64,000 bases of DNA. It comes from Muscardinus avellanarius. Taxonomy: Eukaryota; Chordata; Mammalia; Rodentia; Gliridae. Below, one piece after another: positions 1-12,580 of this stretch. The notes under the pieces are model-generated. The model was given only the letters and a program-made list of their open reading frames with translations. It searched no databases and was not told where the DNA came from. The position numbers and the translations under genes are program-made. The DNA is taken from contig OY726569.1 of assembly GCA_963383645.1 (NCBI GenBank), positions 76,168,135 through 76,232,134 on the forward strand, given 5' to 3'. Numbering within the stretch: position 1 is the first letter of the stretch; each line of letters opens with the position of its first letter.

Positions 1-62
1 TTAGGTCTTCATTTTTTAGAAAGTAGGGAGCAGCTCATGATTTAAAAAAAAAAAATTATATA

Positions 63-255
63 ACCTGGGTATGGTGGCGCAGGCTTGCAGTCCCAGCATT
101 CGGGATGCTGAGACCGGAAGATCGCGGTTCATGGACAGCCTCAGCTACTTAGTGAGGCCCTGTTTAAAAGTAAAGAATAAAAAATAAGGCAGGGGTGTAG
201 CTCAGAGATAGAATACCCCTGGGTTCCATCCCCAGACTGGCAAAAAAAAAAAAAA
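63..255 (+). mobile_element. Dimeric B1-dID-like SINE (type I)
   Basis: B1-like 5' half (gggtatggtggcgcaggc), linker CAGCTACTTAGTGAGGCCCT, A-rich joint, then a shortened ID-like half (gtgtagctcagagatagaat... ccccag) and a 14-base A tail. The ID part lacks the gcctagcatg segment of full ID elements. Confidence 0.9.
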
Positions 256-533
256 GCTATAAATATGTGTTTCATTAGTACCACGTCCTTACGACATCTC
301 ATGCATTATCTGCGTTAGTCTGCACAGACCCTGAGCGGTTGGGCGCAGTGACAGGCCTGTCTCAAAGTCAAGGAGTCTGAGGCTTCCTCAGGCTGCTCTT
401 CTTTGCTCTCATCCTTTAATGATCCAGAACACTGGATGCAAATTCATACAGTAGTACCTTTCATTAGTAAAATTAGCAGCTTTTCCTATTTTTTTTAATA
501 TTTTGAATTATTTTGGTCCTTAAAAATACTCCA

Positions 534-683
534 TAGCCAGGCGTAGTGGTGCATGGTTTTAATCCTAGCTACTTAGTGAGGACCTTCACAACTTAGTGAG
601 ACCCCGTTTCAAAATAAAGAATTAAAAAAAAATAAGGCTGGGGTGTAGCTCAGAGGTAGAACACCCCTGGGTTCAATTTCTAC

Positions 684-731
<48 letters not shown>
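534..731 (+). mobile_element. Internally deleted SINE with (CA)n tail
   Basis: B1 head (agccaggcgtagtggtgcat) with about 60 bp missing from the B1 half, an intact shortened ID half, and a tail that has become a (CA)n microsatellite of about 46 bp (686-731). Confidence 0.85.
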
Positions 732-733
<2 letters not shown>

Positions 734-766
734 TAAATTATAAACTTAAGAATTATAAACTTTGAT

Positions 767-987
767 CGTGCTTGGCGTGGTGGCGCATGCTTGTAATCCC
801 TGTGCTTGGGAGGCAGAGACAGGAGGATCGCACAGGTTCAAAGCCAGCCATGTTGGCTTAAGAGACCCTGTTTCCAAATTAAAAAAAAAAAAAAAAAACT
901 ATAAAAATAAGTCTGGGAGTGTAGCCCGGAGGTAGAAGGGCTTCCAAGAACCCCAGTACCACCAAAAAAAGAAAGAAAAAAAAAAAA
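767..987 (+). mobile_element. Dimeric SINE (type II)
   Basis: The second SINE subfamily in the window: it carries TTGGCTTAAGAGACCCTG in the linker and gtctgggagtgtagcccgga plus gggcttccaagaacccc in the ID-like half. A-rich tail with GAAA. Confidence 0.9.
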
Positions 988-2042
988 CACATACACAAAA
1001 AGAATTTCATTGTTAAAATCAGCTATTTTAATTATATGGCTAATTCATTTACTTTTTAAGTTTGAATTTACCATATTAGATTCATTTTTTCAGTTGTCAT
1101 AAAAAAAATAATCTACTCAGTGCAAGAAAAATAAAAGCTTGACCTACCAAGCCCTGTTATAAGGAGTTTGCATGTGTGTAATACTTAAAACAATGCTGGG
1201 CACATAGTGAACATTTAAGACATTTTAGCTCTTGCTGATAAGTGACTAGCAACAACTTGCTAGTCAACCTTTACATGCATTATCTTATTTAATCTTCATA
1301 AACATCCTAGGAGCAAACTCCTATGATAGGTAATGTATTAGACTTTTACAAGTAAGCACGACTATTTCTTAAGTGTTTCTTAGGTACCACTGTTTGTAGC
1401 CTGTTAAATACTGCAGAGAATGAATAGGCTAGTAAGACACAGACCTCATCCATGAAGGAGACAAAGTGGTAAATTACTGTAATGAGTGTTGGGTTAATAT
1501 AATGACTGTTGGTCTTAGCGTCACCAGAGAGCAGTGGGGACAGGATGTTGCAATTAGTTCAGTGGATCAGAACGAGATGCACCTTGGAGTCATCAGGCCA
1601 GAGAATAAACGAGGGTGGCTCAGACTCAGAACAGTAAGAGCAAAGCACCCTGGAACAAAAGCATGAGGTGTTCCTGGCATGCTCCAAACCAGGTGAGCAG
1701 GAGGCTGAGGCACCTGCAAGAAGTAATAAGAATAGATACTTTTGATTGAGCAATGACTAAGCCCAGTACGTCTGAGGCAATTTGCCTGAGTTATTTTAAT
1801 TATTCCTCGGGACCCTTTTTGGAGGTGCTGTTCCTTTTCCTGCTTTATAGACGAGTGCACCGGGGCACAGAGAAGCCAATCACAGTTAGTCTGTGGGAGG
1901 CTGGGCTTGGGTGCAGACACACACCCTCCAGAGCCACATTACTTAACAATGCATTGTGCACCCATTTCCTTTTCCCTCCCATGAGTTGGGAAGAAACTGG
2001 AACAGAGGCTCCTTATTTCAGCAGGCTTTGATGCCCAATATT

Positions 2043-2258
2043 GGTTTTTGTGTGTGTGGTACTAGGGTAGAACACAAGAGCCTTGTACCTCCGAGCTATA
2101 CCCCCAGCCCTATTTTTAAAATTTTTATTTTGATTCAGAGTCTGTCTGGGTTGATAGCAGTCTCACTACTTGCTGAGGTCCATGAACTTGCAATCCTTCT
2201 GTCTCAGTCTCCCAAGTACTAGGATTACAACCGTGTGCCACCATGCCCAGCACTTTCA
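2043..2258 (-). mobile_element. Dimeric SINE, antisense
   Basis: Reads antisense (gagctatacccccagccct ... ccaccatgcccagc). Flanked by a perfect 12-bp duplication, atgcccaatatt, at 2031-2042 and 2259-2270. Confidence 0.9.
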
Positions 2259-3214
2259 ATGCCCAATATTAAGTGCAATATGTTAAACCCAAGTAAAATT
2301 GGAGTACGCTGTCTTATAAATATTTAAAGCATAGTTGTTAGTTTGTAGTGAAGAAATTAGTAGGCCTGTTTTCATTAGGGAGGAAATGTCAGGTTTCATG
2401 TACATGATTGTGATTTTGTCTACATGACTACTTCCCTTGTTTGTCTAGATATTTATTAAAAATGCATCAAAATAAAAACATTTATTGAGTTCTCGGTGTT
2501 CTAAGTTACCCTTTAAATTACTGAAGTTAGACTAAAAGGAAAAGTAAGCATATTTAAGTCTGCAATTTATATCAAGAATGGATATAAGGAAAGAAGGAAT
2601 ATTTATTCCATAATAATTAATACTGATCTTTTGATTAAGGACATGAGTGAATTCTCTGCTGACTCAGTGTATTCATCGCCATGTTGTATTATTTCATTGT
2701 AAAGGTAAATAAATGTGACCAGCCACTTTTCTTTTTTGATTTGAGCAGCTGGTTTCGAAAATGACCCAGAGGGAAAACATTCTTTCCAAAGCCAATTTTC
2801 TGTGAGTGACACTATAGCAGAACAGTTGTCGGCCCTACAGTTTAAATCTTCTCCTAGACTGCCTCAATAGCTGATGTGTGCTTAACGAACATCCAGGTGA
2901 CTACCAGATCATGTCCTGACAGCTCATGGACTTGTACGTGCAGCCTCAGGAAGGGAGCGGACCTGTGAGCCGTCAGGCCGGGGGAAGAAGGCAGAGGCAG
3001 CTGCAGCTTTCTTTGTCCCTTCTGTGTACAAGTAGTGGTGACTGTGTGCTGGCCTTCCTTGTTCCTATCCCTGTCAGGCTGGATTGGTTGACAGGATGGA
3101 GACCTTCTTAATGAAAAGACCCCCTGACTGGCTGACTGACAGCTGTAGCATGTGGGAGACGGGGGCAGTGTTACTCCTCGCAGAGATGGAGTGCAGCAAG
3201 CCTAAGAGGGACAG

Positions 3215-4720
3215 TGCACTTGAAGATAGAACAATAGAAATCACTAAATTTGAACAACAAAGAATAGATTGAAAATAAAAGGGATACTCAGGATTTGTGG
3301 GACTAAAACTTGTATCATGGAAGTCTTGGAAGTAGAAGAGAAGGAAGGTAGGCTGTGTAAGAGTATTCTAAAAAGTGATAGCTAAGCCGGGCGTGGTGGC
3401 GCACACTTGTAATCCCAACATTCGGGAGGCTGAGACCGGAGGATCGTGGTTCGCGGACAGCCTCAGCTACTTAGTGAGGCCCTCTGCAACTCGGTGAGAC
3501 CCGGCTTCAAAATAAAGAATAAAAAATAGGTCAGGGGGTGTAGCTCGGAGGTCGAATGCCCCTGAGTTCCATCCCCAGACCCACAAAAAAAAAAAAAAAA
3601 AAAAAAAAGTGATAGCTAAAATTTTCCCAACTTCCATGAAAGAACTAAATCCACAGTTTGAAGAAGCCAAGTAAAAGCCGAACAGGGTAACTCAAAGAAG
3701 CCCATGGCAGGACATATCATAGTCAAGATTTGAACAGTAAAGACCATCCTGGAAGAAGCAAAAGAAAAATTCCACCATAGTTATAAGGAAAAACTATTTA
3801 AATGAGCAGTTTTTTATCAGGAACCATGGGGGATGGCAGGAAATGGCACAGCATTTTTAAATGCTGGAAGAAAAGAACTGTCAACCCTGAGATCTATATT
3901 CAGGGAAAATATCCTTCAAGAATGAAGATCACATAAAGATGTTGTCAGCTAAGGAAAACTAGGAATTTGTCACTAGCAGTTCTACCATAAAAATGTGAGT
4001 AAAAGAGAAGATCTGGAACTTCAGGAAGGAGGAAATAAAGTAAAATTACTAGTGCTTTTGCTTTTGAGTGAGTCTCTCCTACATTATTTTGGCAGTTGAA
4101 GCAAAAACAATAACAATGCCTAGGGTGTTTATCAATCAGCATGCAGAAATTAAGACATTATTTTATATAATGGGGAAAGTAAGGAGTCTAAACAGCAGAC
4201 TCAAATCTCATTGGGTTTCTTCCAGAGATGCAAGACGGGTTCAGTGTTCGCAATAGGACAGAGTATGACCCACCGCACTAGCATGGAAATTATAGTAACC
4301 AGAGGAAGAAGGGCAGGCACACGATTGACAAAACTCAGACCAATCCATCATTGAACAGAAAAGAACTTCCCCTTGATTAAAAAAAAGTCTGCAGAAGTCT
4401 ACAGTTTATTTGATAACATGGCAAAAGACTAACAGTAACAAAGGAAAAGTGTATTCTGTCACCACTATTAAGTCAGTATTGTGCTGGGAGTATTAGTTAT
4501 TCCAGTCAGAAAAGGGAAAGAAAAGAAAGAAATGTAAAAATGGGAAAGGAAAGAATAAAGTGTCCCTATTTCAGGTAACAAAATAGTCTATATAAAACAC
4601 AAAGAACTTACAAAAATTTCTAAGAACAGAAATGTGTGTTCAGCTAGATGTATGATTCAGAGTCAAATTACAAAAAGTTAAGTGCATTTATTCTATGAAT
4701 ATTTGTAACTGAAGATAAAA
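3215..4720 (+). mobile_element. Ancient L1/HAL1-like fragments, sense, interrupted
   Basis: Runs such as gctaaaattttcccaacttc, aaagaactgtcaaccctgag and aatatccttcaagaatgaag resemble mammalian L1/HAL1 internal sequence; 4430-4620 (ctgtcaccactattaa..., gtccctatttcaggtaac) resembles L1 ORF2. Decayed, with no intact frame, and split by a SINE at 3386-3608. Family name is from memory of L1 consensus sequence. Confidence 0.65.
3386..3608 (+). mobile_element. Dimeric SINE (type I) inside the L1 fossil
   Basis: gccgggcgtggtggcgcacac head, shortened ID half, ~25-base A tail. A perfect 11-bp duplication, gtgatagctaa, lies at 3375-3385 and 3609-3619. Little diverged, so it is a recent insertion. Confidence 0.95.
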
Positions 4721-4726
4721 TAGCTG

Positions 4727-4727
4727 T

Positions 4728-4765
<38 letters not shown>

Positions 4766-4937
4766 GGGGCTTGAATCTAGGGCCATTCTCTGAACTACAT
4801 CCTGAGCCCTATTTTATTTATTTACTTATTTATTTTGGGGCAAAGGGTCACACTTACTTGCTGAGACTGGCCACAAACCTGCTACCCTTCTGTCTCAGCC
4901 TCCCAAGTACTAAGTTTACAAGTGTGAGCCACCACAC
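4727..4937 (-). mobile_element. SINE antisense with (TG)n tail
   Basis: A ~35-bp TG tract (4727-4761) at the tail end, then an antisense shortened ID half with a TTTA linker and the B1 half ending gtgagccaccacac. Confidence 0.85.
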
Positions 4938-5935
4938 TTTTTAAAAATAAATCCACTTTTTAAAAAGAGAGAATCTCTGTCAAAAATTTTTAACTTACCT
5001 AGCATCTGTATGCCGTTTTGTTAGTAATTCCCAATGAAGATATAGCTAGCATTTTTTGCTCTTAATATTTCCCCCAGTATCTTGTCTTTTTTTTTTTTTT
5101 TTTTTGGAGGATAGCACAGAGACTTAGCTTTGGGAAGTAGTTAAGAGAGTTTTGTTTATGAAAACCAAACCAAAGTGGATGCTACTTCTGGTTAAGATTA
5201 AGTAAGAAGGGTTGGAATTTTTCTTCCATATGAAACAGCCTTGAAAATGAGACAAAACTAGGAAACAGTGGTTCTTATGAAATAGAACCTTAGCAACAAA
5301 GGTCAGTGAAATCTAAGAGTTTTGCAACAATTGAGGTGAATCCTAAAATCCTCGAGCAGTAGACTGCCTCTTTGCTGAGAGGTGAGTCCCCGGAGGCCAG
5401 AGGGCTGCAGCTTGCAGAACAGAGCCGCAGACGCCTCTCCTGTCTCCCTCAAGTTGGACACTTTTTGTTCTCCCGCCAACCAGACTCCGTACCTCATTAA
5501 TTCACAGGGCATTCGGTGGAATCTCAGAATGCTTTTGCCTCAATAGTCAGGCCAGATTATCATTATATTAAATCCTGCCCAAGTACTACTACACAGTTTA
5601 AAGAAAGCACTTGAAAGGATCATACTATTTCTAAGTAATTTAACACATTCCAGAACAAAACTCAAGAGTACTCATAGGAAGAGAATGGCATCAGAAATGC
5701 TCCCTTCCAAATAGAATACTTGAGGAACACAACTATATCCAGCACCCAGAAAGATAATATTCACAATGGAAGACAGATGGTTCATGAATGGATCAAAAAT
5801 TACAAGCAGAAAAATATGGCCCTTAGTAACGGAGAATCGGCTCACATCAAAACCAACTACAACAGTAACACAGATTTCTCTTCATATATTCAGGAACCTG
5901 GAGCAAAGTTTGGACTCGTTAGAGATCTGAGAGAC

Positions 5936-6103
5936 TGTGTGTGGGGGGGGGGGGGCTATACTCCCAGCCATTTTTTTTATGTTCTTTGGAAACAGGGTCT
6001 CTCAAAGTTGCTGAGAGCCTCACTAAGTAACTGAGGCTGGCTTCCAACCTGTGAGATCCTCCTGTCTCAGCCTCCCAAGCTCAGGGATTAAAGTTACAAG
6101 TGG
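5936..6103 (-). mobile_element. SINE fragment, antisense
   Basis: G-run (5942-5955) and tatactcccagcca, then aacagggtctctcaaagttgc and cagcctcccaagctcaggga. The B1 head is worn away. Confidence 0.75.
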
Positions 6104-6443
6104 AATTATAGGTTCGAAAAGTACAACTCTAGATAGTAGTTTTCAACAAATTAGACATTGTGCAAGAATGGATTAGTGAACTTGAAGACAAAGCAGTAGG
6201 AATAATTAAATACAGAGCAATGAAGCAAAGCAACAAAAGAAGAGCATGAATGTGTTGTGAGACCACTTCACCTGGCCTGGCCACGCACAATAGAGTCCTC
6301 GGAGGAGCTACAGAGTGCCTAGAAATTATTGAGAAATAATATTTCTATATATAAAAAGAAATTAAAAACTCAGATTTAAGAATAAGAAATATGCAGAAAA
6401 CTGTACCAAGATACACAATCAAATTATTTAAAATCAGTGACAA

Positions 6444-6678
6444 GCCAGGCACTCTTGTAATCTCAGTACTTGGGAGACTGAGACAGGAGGGTCACAAGTT
6501 CAAGGCAAGCCTCAGCTACTTAGTGAGGCCCTCCACAACTTACAACTTAGACCCTGTTTCAAAATAAAGAATAAAAAAAAAAATGCTGGGGGTGTAGCTC
6601 AGAGGTAGAATGCTCCTGGGTTCTATCCTCAATACCACCCCCCCACCAAAAAAAAAAAAAACCAGAAAAAGAAAAAAA
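6444..6678 (+). mobile_element. Dimeric SINE, sense
   Basis: gccaggcactcttgtaatctc head, tcagctacttagtgaggccct linker, shortened ID half and a degenerate A-rich tail. Confidence 0.88.
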
Positions 6679-6715
6679 AAATCACTGATAAAGAGAAACC
6701 CTTTTCTTTTTTCTT

Positions 6716-6910
6716 TTATTAGTAGTACCAGGAATAAACCCAGGGCTTTGTCATGCTAGGCAGTACTCTACCACTAAACTATATCCCTAACCTATTTTAT
6801 TTGATTTTGAGGCAGCATCTCACTAAATTGCCCAGGTTGGCCTTAAACTTGTGATCCTCCTTTATTAGCCTCCTGTATAGCCAGATTACATACATGGGGT
6901 ATGGACCCCA
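6716..6910 (-). mobile_element. Older SINE with full-length ID part, antisense
   Basis: Contains tgctaggcagtactctaccac, the segment missing from the shortened-ID SINEs, followed by ttgcccaggttggccttaa. Older and more diverged than neighbouring copies. Confidence 0.75.
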
Positions 6911-7089
6911 GGTAAAAGACTATCATAACTGTGGCCAAAGGGAAAATCTTAAATGGATCTTCAGAAAAGAGGATATCCAATAACCCAATAAATGTAGGGA
7001 AAGATACCCCACTTTCTCATTCAATAGAACAATAATCCAAAATAAAGTACAGTGATAACTTCCCAAAAATATTTTATCTTTATCCTTTT

Positions 7090-7680
7090 TATTGTTCTCA
7101 AACTTTTCAGTCTCAGAGTCCCCTTACTGTCTTAAAAGTTAGCAAGGAACTTGTGTTCATTTACCACACTAAAATCTAAGTAGATGTTTTAAAGTATTGA
7201 GCTATTATTCATTTAAAAATAGTAATGGTAAACCTATTACATATTAACATAAACATTTTTGAGAAAAAATCTAAAAAGAGAAATCCGTGAAAGAAGAGTA
7301 CTGTTGCACATTTTTTGCAGATCCTGTACGGTGGCCTGAATTGAAGGCCGTTGGGCTCACATCTGCTCCCGCCATCACTGTTGCAGTCAGTTGTTTTAGT
7401 TGGAGTGGATGAAGAAAATCTGGCCTCACACAGATATGTACTCAGGAAAGGAAGGAAGGAGTAGCCAGGCGCAGGGGCACATGCTGTAATCCCAGCTACT
7501 CAGGAGGCCGAGGCAGGGAGGATTCACGGCCAGTCTGGGCAATTTAGCATGACCCTATCTCAAAAGAAGAAAATAAGGGCTGGTTATATAACTCAGTCCC
7601 CAGTATGGGAAGGAGTGTTTAATGGCCTTTCAGATCATTGTGGATTTTTTTTTTTAATGTAACACCAAAACAGCACAAAT
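7090..7680. mobile_element. hAT-Charlie-like DNA transposon remnant
   Basis: Begins ttgttctcaaacttttcagt, close to the hAT-Charlie terminal motif (c)agtggttctcaaac, with further old-repeat texture to ~7420 and possibly 7620-7680. Interrupted by a SINE at 7463-7610. Subfamily not determined. Confidence 0.45.
7463..7610 (+). mobile_element. Old SINE fragment, sense
   Basis: agccaggcgcaggggcacatg, ctgtaatcccagctactcagg, then a degenerate ID-like end. More diverged than type I/II copies. Confidence 0.75.
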
Positions 7681-8189
7681 GGTAATTTCGTAAAGATAAA
7701 TAACAATGTAAAAGCTGAAACCATAAACATACTGTGCACTTTGAACAAATCTTTCACTCATGCATGATTTTATAACTTCACATGTCAGTCGTTTGAAGAA
7801 TATGGTTATCTTATGCAGATTTTTAAGTGTTAACTAAGTTTGCCATAATGAAAATATCCCACTTCAGCATAAACATTGATCTAGAAAAGTCTTCAAGAGT
7901 TGGTAATCTCTCAAGCTCTCCATAATAAGTACAAGTTTTCCAAAATTTAGTTTTTGCTATAAAGCTTGAATTTTATAATTGGTAAGAAGTATCATTAGTT
8001 GTTTCCCCTGAAGTAATAGGCTCCCTTTATTTTATTTTCAGGAAAGTATCTGCCAGATAGGCAAGTCTAAATAATCATAGTCTGTCTTTTGGAAGTTCTT
8101 TTGAATAAAAAACTTTTAATTATTTTGTTATTGCTGCTATAATAATTTATCCCCCATTAGTGCTTAAGAGGGAAGTCTGTGTTCTTGTT

Positions 8190-8260
8190 TTGTTGTTGGT
8201 GTTTTTTATAGCGCTGGGGAATGAACCCAGGGCATTTTACTTCTGAGATATACCCCAGCC

Positions 8261-8303
<43 letters not shown>

Positions 8304-8646
8304 TTTTGGTGGTGCTGGGGGTAGAACCTAAGGGCTTTTCTACCTCTGGGCTATACTCCAAGCCCTATTTTATACTTGATTTGGAAACAGGGTCTCACTA
8401 AGTTACTGAGAGCCTCACTCAGTAGCTGAGGCTGGCTTTGAAACTGTGCGAGCCTCCTGTCTCAGCCTCCCAAGCATTGGGATTACAAGCGTGCGCCACC
8501 ATGCCCGGCTCTTTTATTTATTTTTGAAACATACTCTGAGTTGAAGAGGGCTTTGATAAATTGCCCAGGCTGGCATTGGACCTGCAATCCTCCTGTTCTC
8601 AGCCTCCCAAGCACTGGGATTACAGGCATGCAGCTCCACATCCAGC
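8190..8646 (-). mobile_element. SINE split by a second SINE (nested)
   Basis: Outer antisense SINE: ID-like half 8190-8260, then B1 half 8511-8646 (gaagagggctttgataaattg ... ccacatccagct). The two halves are separated by a (TTTA)n tract and a complete inner antisense SINE (8306-8510, ending ccatgcccggct). Continuity of the outer element across the insertion shows the order of events. Confidence 0.88.
8261..8305. repeat. (TTTA)n microsatellite
   Basis: About 11 TTTA units, at the junction of the two nested antisense SINEs; derived from the A-rich linker or tail. Confidence 0.95.
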
Positions 8647-8756
8647 TGAGCCTTCATCTTTTTGCGGCTTCTAGATGCTTTCCACAGTTCTCTGTGTTTT
8701 GTTGTTTTTGTTTCATTTTGTTTGTGTGAGTGTTGTTTGCTTATTTGTTTGTTTTT

Positions 8757-8862
8757 TTCTTTTGGTACTGGGGGTCGAACCCAGAAAGAAGTGTTCTACC
8801 TCCAAGATACACCTCCAGCCCTTTTTATTTTTTATTTTGAAAGTGAGTCTCTAAGTTGTTGC
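8757..8862 (-). mobile_element. Truncated SINE, antisense
   Basis: ggtactgggggtcgaaccc, gtgttctacctccaagat and an A/T-rich linker only; the B1 half is missing. Confidence 0.75.
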
Positions 8863-9499
8863 ATAGTTCTCTGCTCACAGCACCTCTCTCCCTTTACAAA
8901 ACTGTAAATGCTGCATCCTGTGTACCCTGCTTCCGTTGTTACATCTCTTTTGTTAATAATCATCTATCATCTTCTGCCTCTGTCTTCCACTTAAAAGAAC
9001 CTTTTTGTTACTGAGCCCACCTGGAGGATCCAGAATACACTCTCTAATCTGCTGATAAACAATCTTATTTACATCCTTAAACATAGTTCTCCTTTGCCAG
9101 GTAGCATTACCTAGTCACAGGATACAGGGATGATGATAGAGGTATCTTTAGCAGATGGTCATTCTGCCTGCACTGACTTCTCTAGTGAAGCTTGCAGCTC
9201 ATTCAGAGGTGCTCCCTGCTTCAGAGGTGCTTCAGAGGTGTCCTACTTCATTGGGAACAAGTGCTTTTTATGTATACTCCCCATTTTATCATAGAATCTT
9301 AAAGAGAGTGTCACATGTCTGAGTTTAGTAAAAGCAGCATGTTATTGCTTCATCCTTAAGGAATGTTTGGGGGTGATGGTGAACAAGAATGCAGTGATCA
9401 CTGGCATGATGAGGTTCTGCTGGCTCGACCCCTGTGTAGTGCCTGCAGCATGACGTGACTCACCATCAGTGAAAAGGCTAGGGGCCTCTTGATATTCCT

Positions 9500-9595
9500 A
9501 GGAAGAACGTTGGGGTATCACGGGCCTCCCCGTTGGAGTCTCAGAGGCCCCCAAGTCCATGGGCTGCACTTGGAGAACTGTTGCACGAGGCAGCA
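9500..9595. mobile_element. hAT-like repeat end
   Basis: ctcagaggcccccaagtcc and ctgcacttggagaactgttgc resemble the terminal part of an old Charlie-type element; the end is an inverted match to the start at 7094. Confidence 0.4.
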
Positions 9596-9844
9596 CCTCT
9601 GGTGTTGCACACCTCTTACAGTTCTTAAACATTTAGTATTAGAGGGTTTGTAACAGGATTGTTCTCATGATCTGTATGGCCCACTGTCCTCCGCATGGTC
9701 ATGCCACAGGTGAAGACAGGATCATGCAAGTCTTTTTGAGAGATCTCTGAGATCTTGGTTATTCAATTTTGTTCCAATCAATAAAAGGCTCTGACGTTTG
9801 CCATCTCTCTAGGAATTTCTGACTGTACAAGTCAGATTGCAAGT

Positions 9845-10076
9845 ATAGGTCGACTGTCCCTTAATCAGAACACTTGGGACCTAGAAGTGTCTATAATTTC
9901 AGGGTCTTCACATATTGGAATGTTTGCAAATATTAATAAACATCACTAACCCACAAATTTGAAAATTGATTTGTCCAGAGATCTAAGACATTTTACATTC
10001 TACCTGACACTCAGAAACATTTCAGATTTTGCACAATTAGAGATGTTCAGATTAGGGATTCTTAATTTATACCTGC
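9845..10076. mobile_element. Non-autonomous DNA transposon remnant
   Basis: Ends are imperfect inverted repeats: ataggtcgactgtccctta at the start against agggattcttaatttatacct at the end, with the internal phrase cttgggacctagaagtgt. This fits an old eutherian non-autonomous DNA transposon; family not named with confidence. Confidence 0.55.
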
Positions 10077-10803
10077 TTTGATTCTATATTGAAGAAAGAG
10101 CCACTTTATACAGTTGGTTTGCACTTGTGGTCATGCACATCGCTTTTGGTAGGTGTTTGCTGAGATTCAAGACCCTTAGATACAGCCTCTGTTCTATTGG
10201 ACCGGCCACCATCATTTTTCACAAACAGAAATGTTCGGTTAGTGTCCAGACACTTATATTAGGCCTTCATAACAACAGCTGATCTCAAGCATGAGATTAT
10301 AGTCACATTATTAAACGATCCAGAGATTATCCAGAGCACAGCCCAGCCTATTCCCACTGTTACTTTATTTTTAGCACCCCTTTAAGTATTCTTTATTCAT
10401 ATATACAAACCCACACAGACATACTTGTGTTTCTCCAAGAAAAAAATTACCATTTTACATATAAAGCCCCAGATCCCCTCCCAAGCCATGGCTGTCCTCC
10501 ACTGGCATTCCCTCCTGGGCCTTGAATGCTTCTTGTGACATTTACAGGACTCCCCCTTCCCAATGTCTCCTGCTCTGGCAGGGAGTATGGTTACTAACGA
10601 AGGACTAAGGAGCCTGAGTTCAGAGAATGCCACCTATATTTGATTTAATTGGAGTGGAAATCAAGAATATAGTCATGTTGTCAGCCTAGGAGGACAGAGC
10701 AGGCGACATTTGGCACAGTTTCAAACTGGAAGAAGAAATGTGACATTCTAGCAAATTTCCTAATTTCCTTAAAAAGAAACATTCCTTTCAAACTAGCAGA
10801 ACC

Positions 10804-10835
<32 letters not shown>

Positions 10836-12236
10836 CTTATCTGCAGGAGGAGCTCCACAGGGATGGGATAGTACAAACAAGGGCACAGTGTTTCCATGGC
10901 CTTGGAGTCTGCTGGTCCAGGCTCTGGGGAGGCTCCTTATCTTCTTTCTACTGTGAACTGTATTTTTTAATAGATTAATGGATCCTTTTGAATGTTGCAC
11001 AGTGAAATCTTAGACCTTTATCTAAGGAGTTTTTAGAAGGCATCCACAAATCCAGTGTCACTGTAAGTCTTCCCACGGAGCTAGTTGTTGCCTGCACATC
11101 TGATCTGGAAGGCAGAGCCACACAGCATAGACCTCGAGCCCCGCCTCCTCCAGCTTTCTTTCTTTCTTTGATAGTTCTCCCTGCAGGGAGAAAGTCAGAT
11201 GCTGCTTGGTCCTGAGATCTGTCTGCATTAAGACTTCCTTTGTAACAGACTTGCAGCCTACTGCTACCTCTTTGTTTGGAAAGCCTGAATAGGGTACTCA
11301 GCTGACTCTTAAGCCCAGAAAAAACCTTTACCTGTGGGAGTACCCCTCCCCCGGCCCCGAGCAGTACCCACATCCAGGCATTAGAAACAGGTTTTACTTG
11401 GCTTCCCTGTCCCTTAAGTGTAGTATCCAGAAATGTCCCAAATGTTTTCTCTTAATAATTAAAACGAAGTTGCAGTGATATCAATTTGTATGCTCATTTG
11501 ATACCACTATATCCAGCTTTTTGCAAGTTCCAAAGACTAAACCCTACCCTTCACCCACAGAAGCAGGTAGAGAACAGTCAGTTCTCTGCCCTTATAGAAC
11601 TCCCGGGAACTCCGGGCCCCGAAGGCTGAGTTGGGAAGGAAGGAGGGGACACAAGCGAAGGATCACCCCCGTGACATTTTCTGTGTGAGCACTATGCTGA
11701 ACCATTGATTCAGAAAGGTGAAAAGGGAGTTTAAGTTCATTGTCCCTCCCTGTAAAATGACAGGGTCTGGGTATGTTTTAGAATTCGAATTTTTTTAAAT
11801 TTTAGATGGGCAATAAAAGGTCATGTGCTCTTTTATTAATATTCCTAGTAGCATCTGAATAGCACCTCATAGAAAACACAGTAATATTTATGCAAGGGGA
11901 AATATGAATATTCTCACAAAGAAATAAAAAGGACTAACCCCAGCCCTTATCAAGTTTTGCTACCAAGTATGTTGGTTTAGATTTGCTTAAATTTACCTTC
12001 CAGCTTCAGAATTGCAAAGAAAGGCTCATGGACCTCCGTGTGCCCTGATAGAAGTAGATCAGGGCAACGGTGTTCTGGGTCTGCTGTTCTCTGACCTGCC
12101 CTTTGCTTATCTGTCGAACATGTAGCATCTGCTTGTGGGCTGTTGTGAGACAAGAAGGTAATGTGTATTGGACGCTGTTCATGGTATTTGGCACATAGTA
12201 GATAATCAGTAAACACCAGTTATTAAGATGTCATGT

Positions 12237-12365
12237 CATTAGATACAATGGTGTGCACCTACAATCGGAGCTACTTGGGAGACTGAGGGAAACCTCTTGA
12301 GTCCAAGAGTTTGGAACCAGTCTTGGCAAGCCAGTGAGACCTTGTTTCTTGAAAAAGAAAAAAAT
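12237..12365 (+). mobile_element. B1/Alu-like monomer fragment
   Basis: atggtgtgcacctacaatc, gctacttgggagactgagg, gtgagaccttgtttcttg and an A-rich tail. No ID half. Confidence 0.7.
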
Positions 12366-12533
12366 TCTAATTCTATCTTTTCCTTGTCCCCTTTCTTTTT
12401 ACTAGATAAAAACATTGATGGAATAGTTGCAGTGCAACACTGAAAATAGGATTAAGTGCTAAGAATTCTCGATGCCACTAGAGAATCAAAAATCTAAAGT
12501 TTCATATTACAAACTAATTTCTTGTTAAATGCT

Positions 12534-12535
<2 letters not shown>

Positions 12536-12580
<45 letters not shown>

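Larger units (their letters stand above)
5560..7070 (+). mobile_element. Second L1/HAL1-like fossil, sense, interrupted
   Basis: Segments such as tattcaggaacctgg, ggattagtgaacttgaagac and ggaaaatcttaaatggatc resemble the L1/HAL1 ORF1 region. The element is broken by SINEs at 5936, 6444 and 6716. Assignment to a named subfamily is not possible by eye. Confidence 0.5.

Noticed and set aside
10975..11373. 132-codon minus-strand open frame next to a 27-base T run, considered as a retrocopied gene
   Set aside because: The protein has no recognisable domain or parent gene, the T run is not directly followed by a 3' UTR-like sequence, and I see no target duplication.
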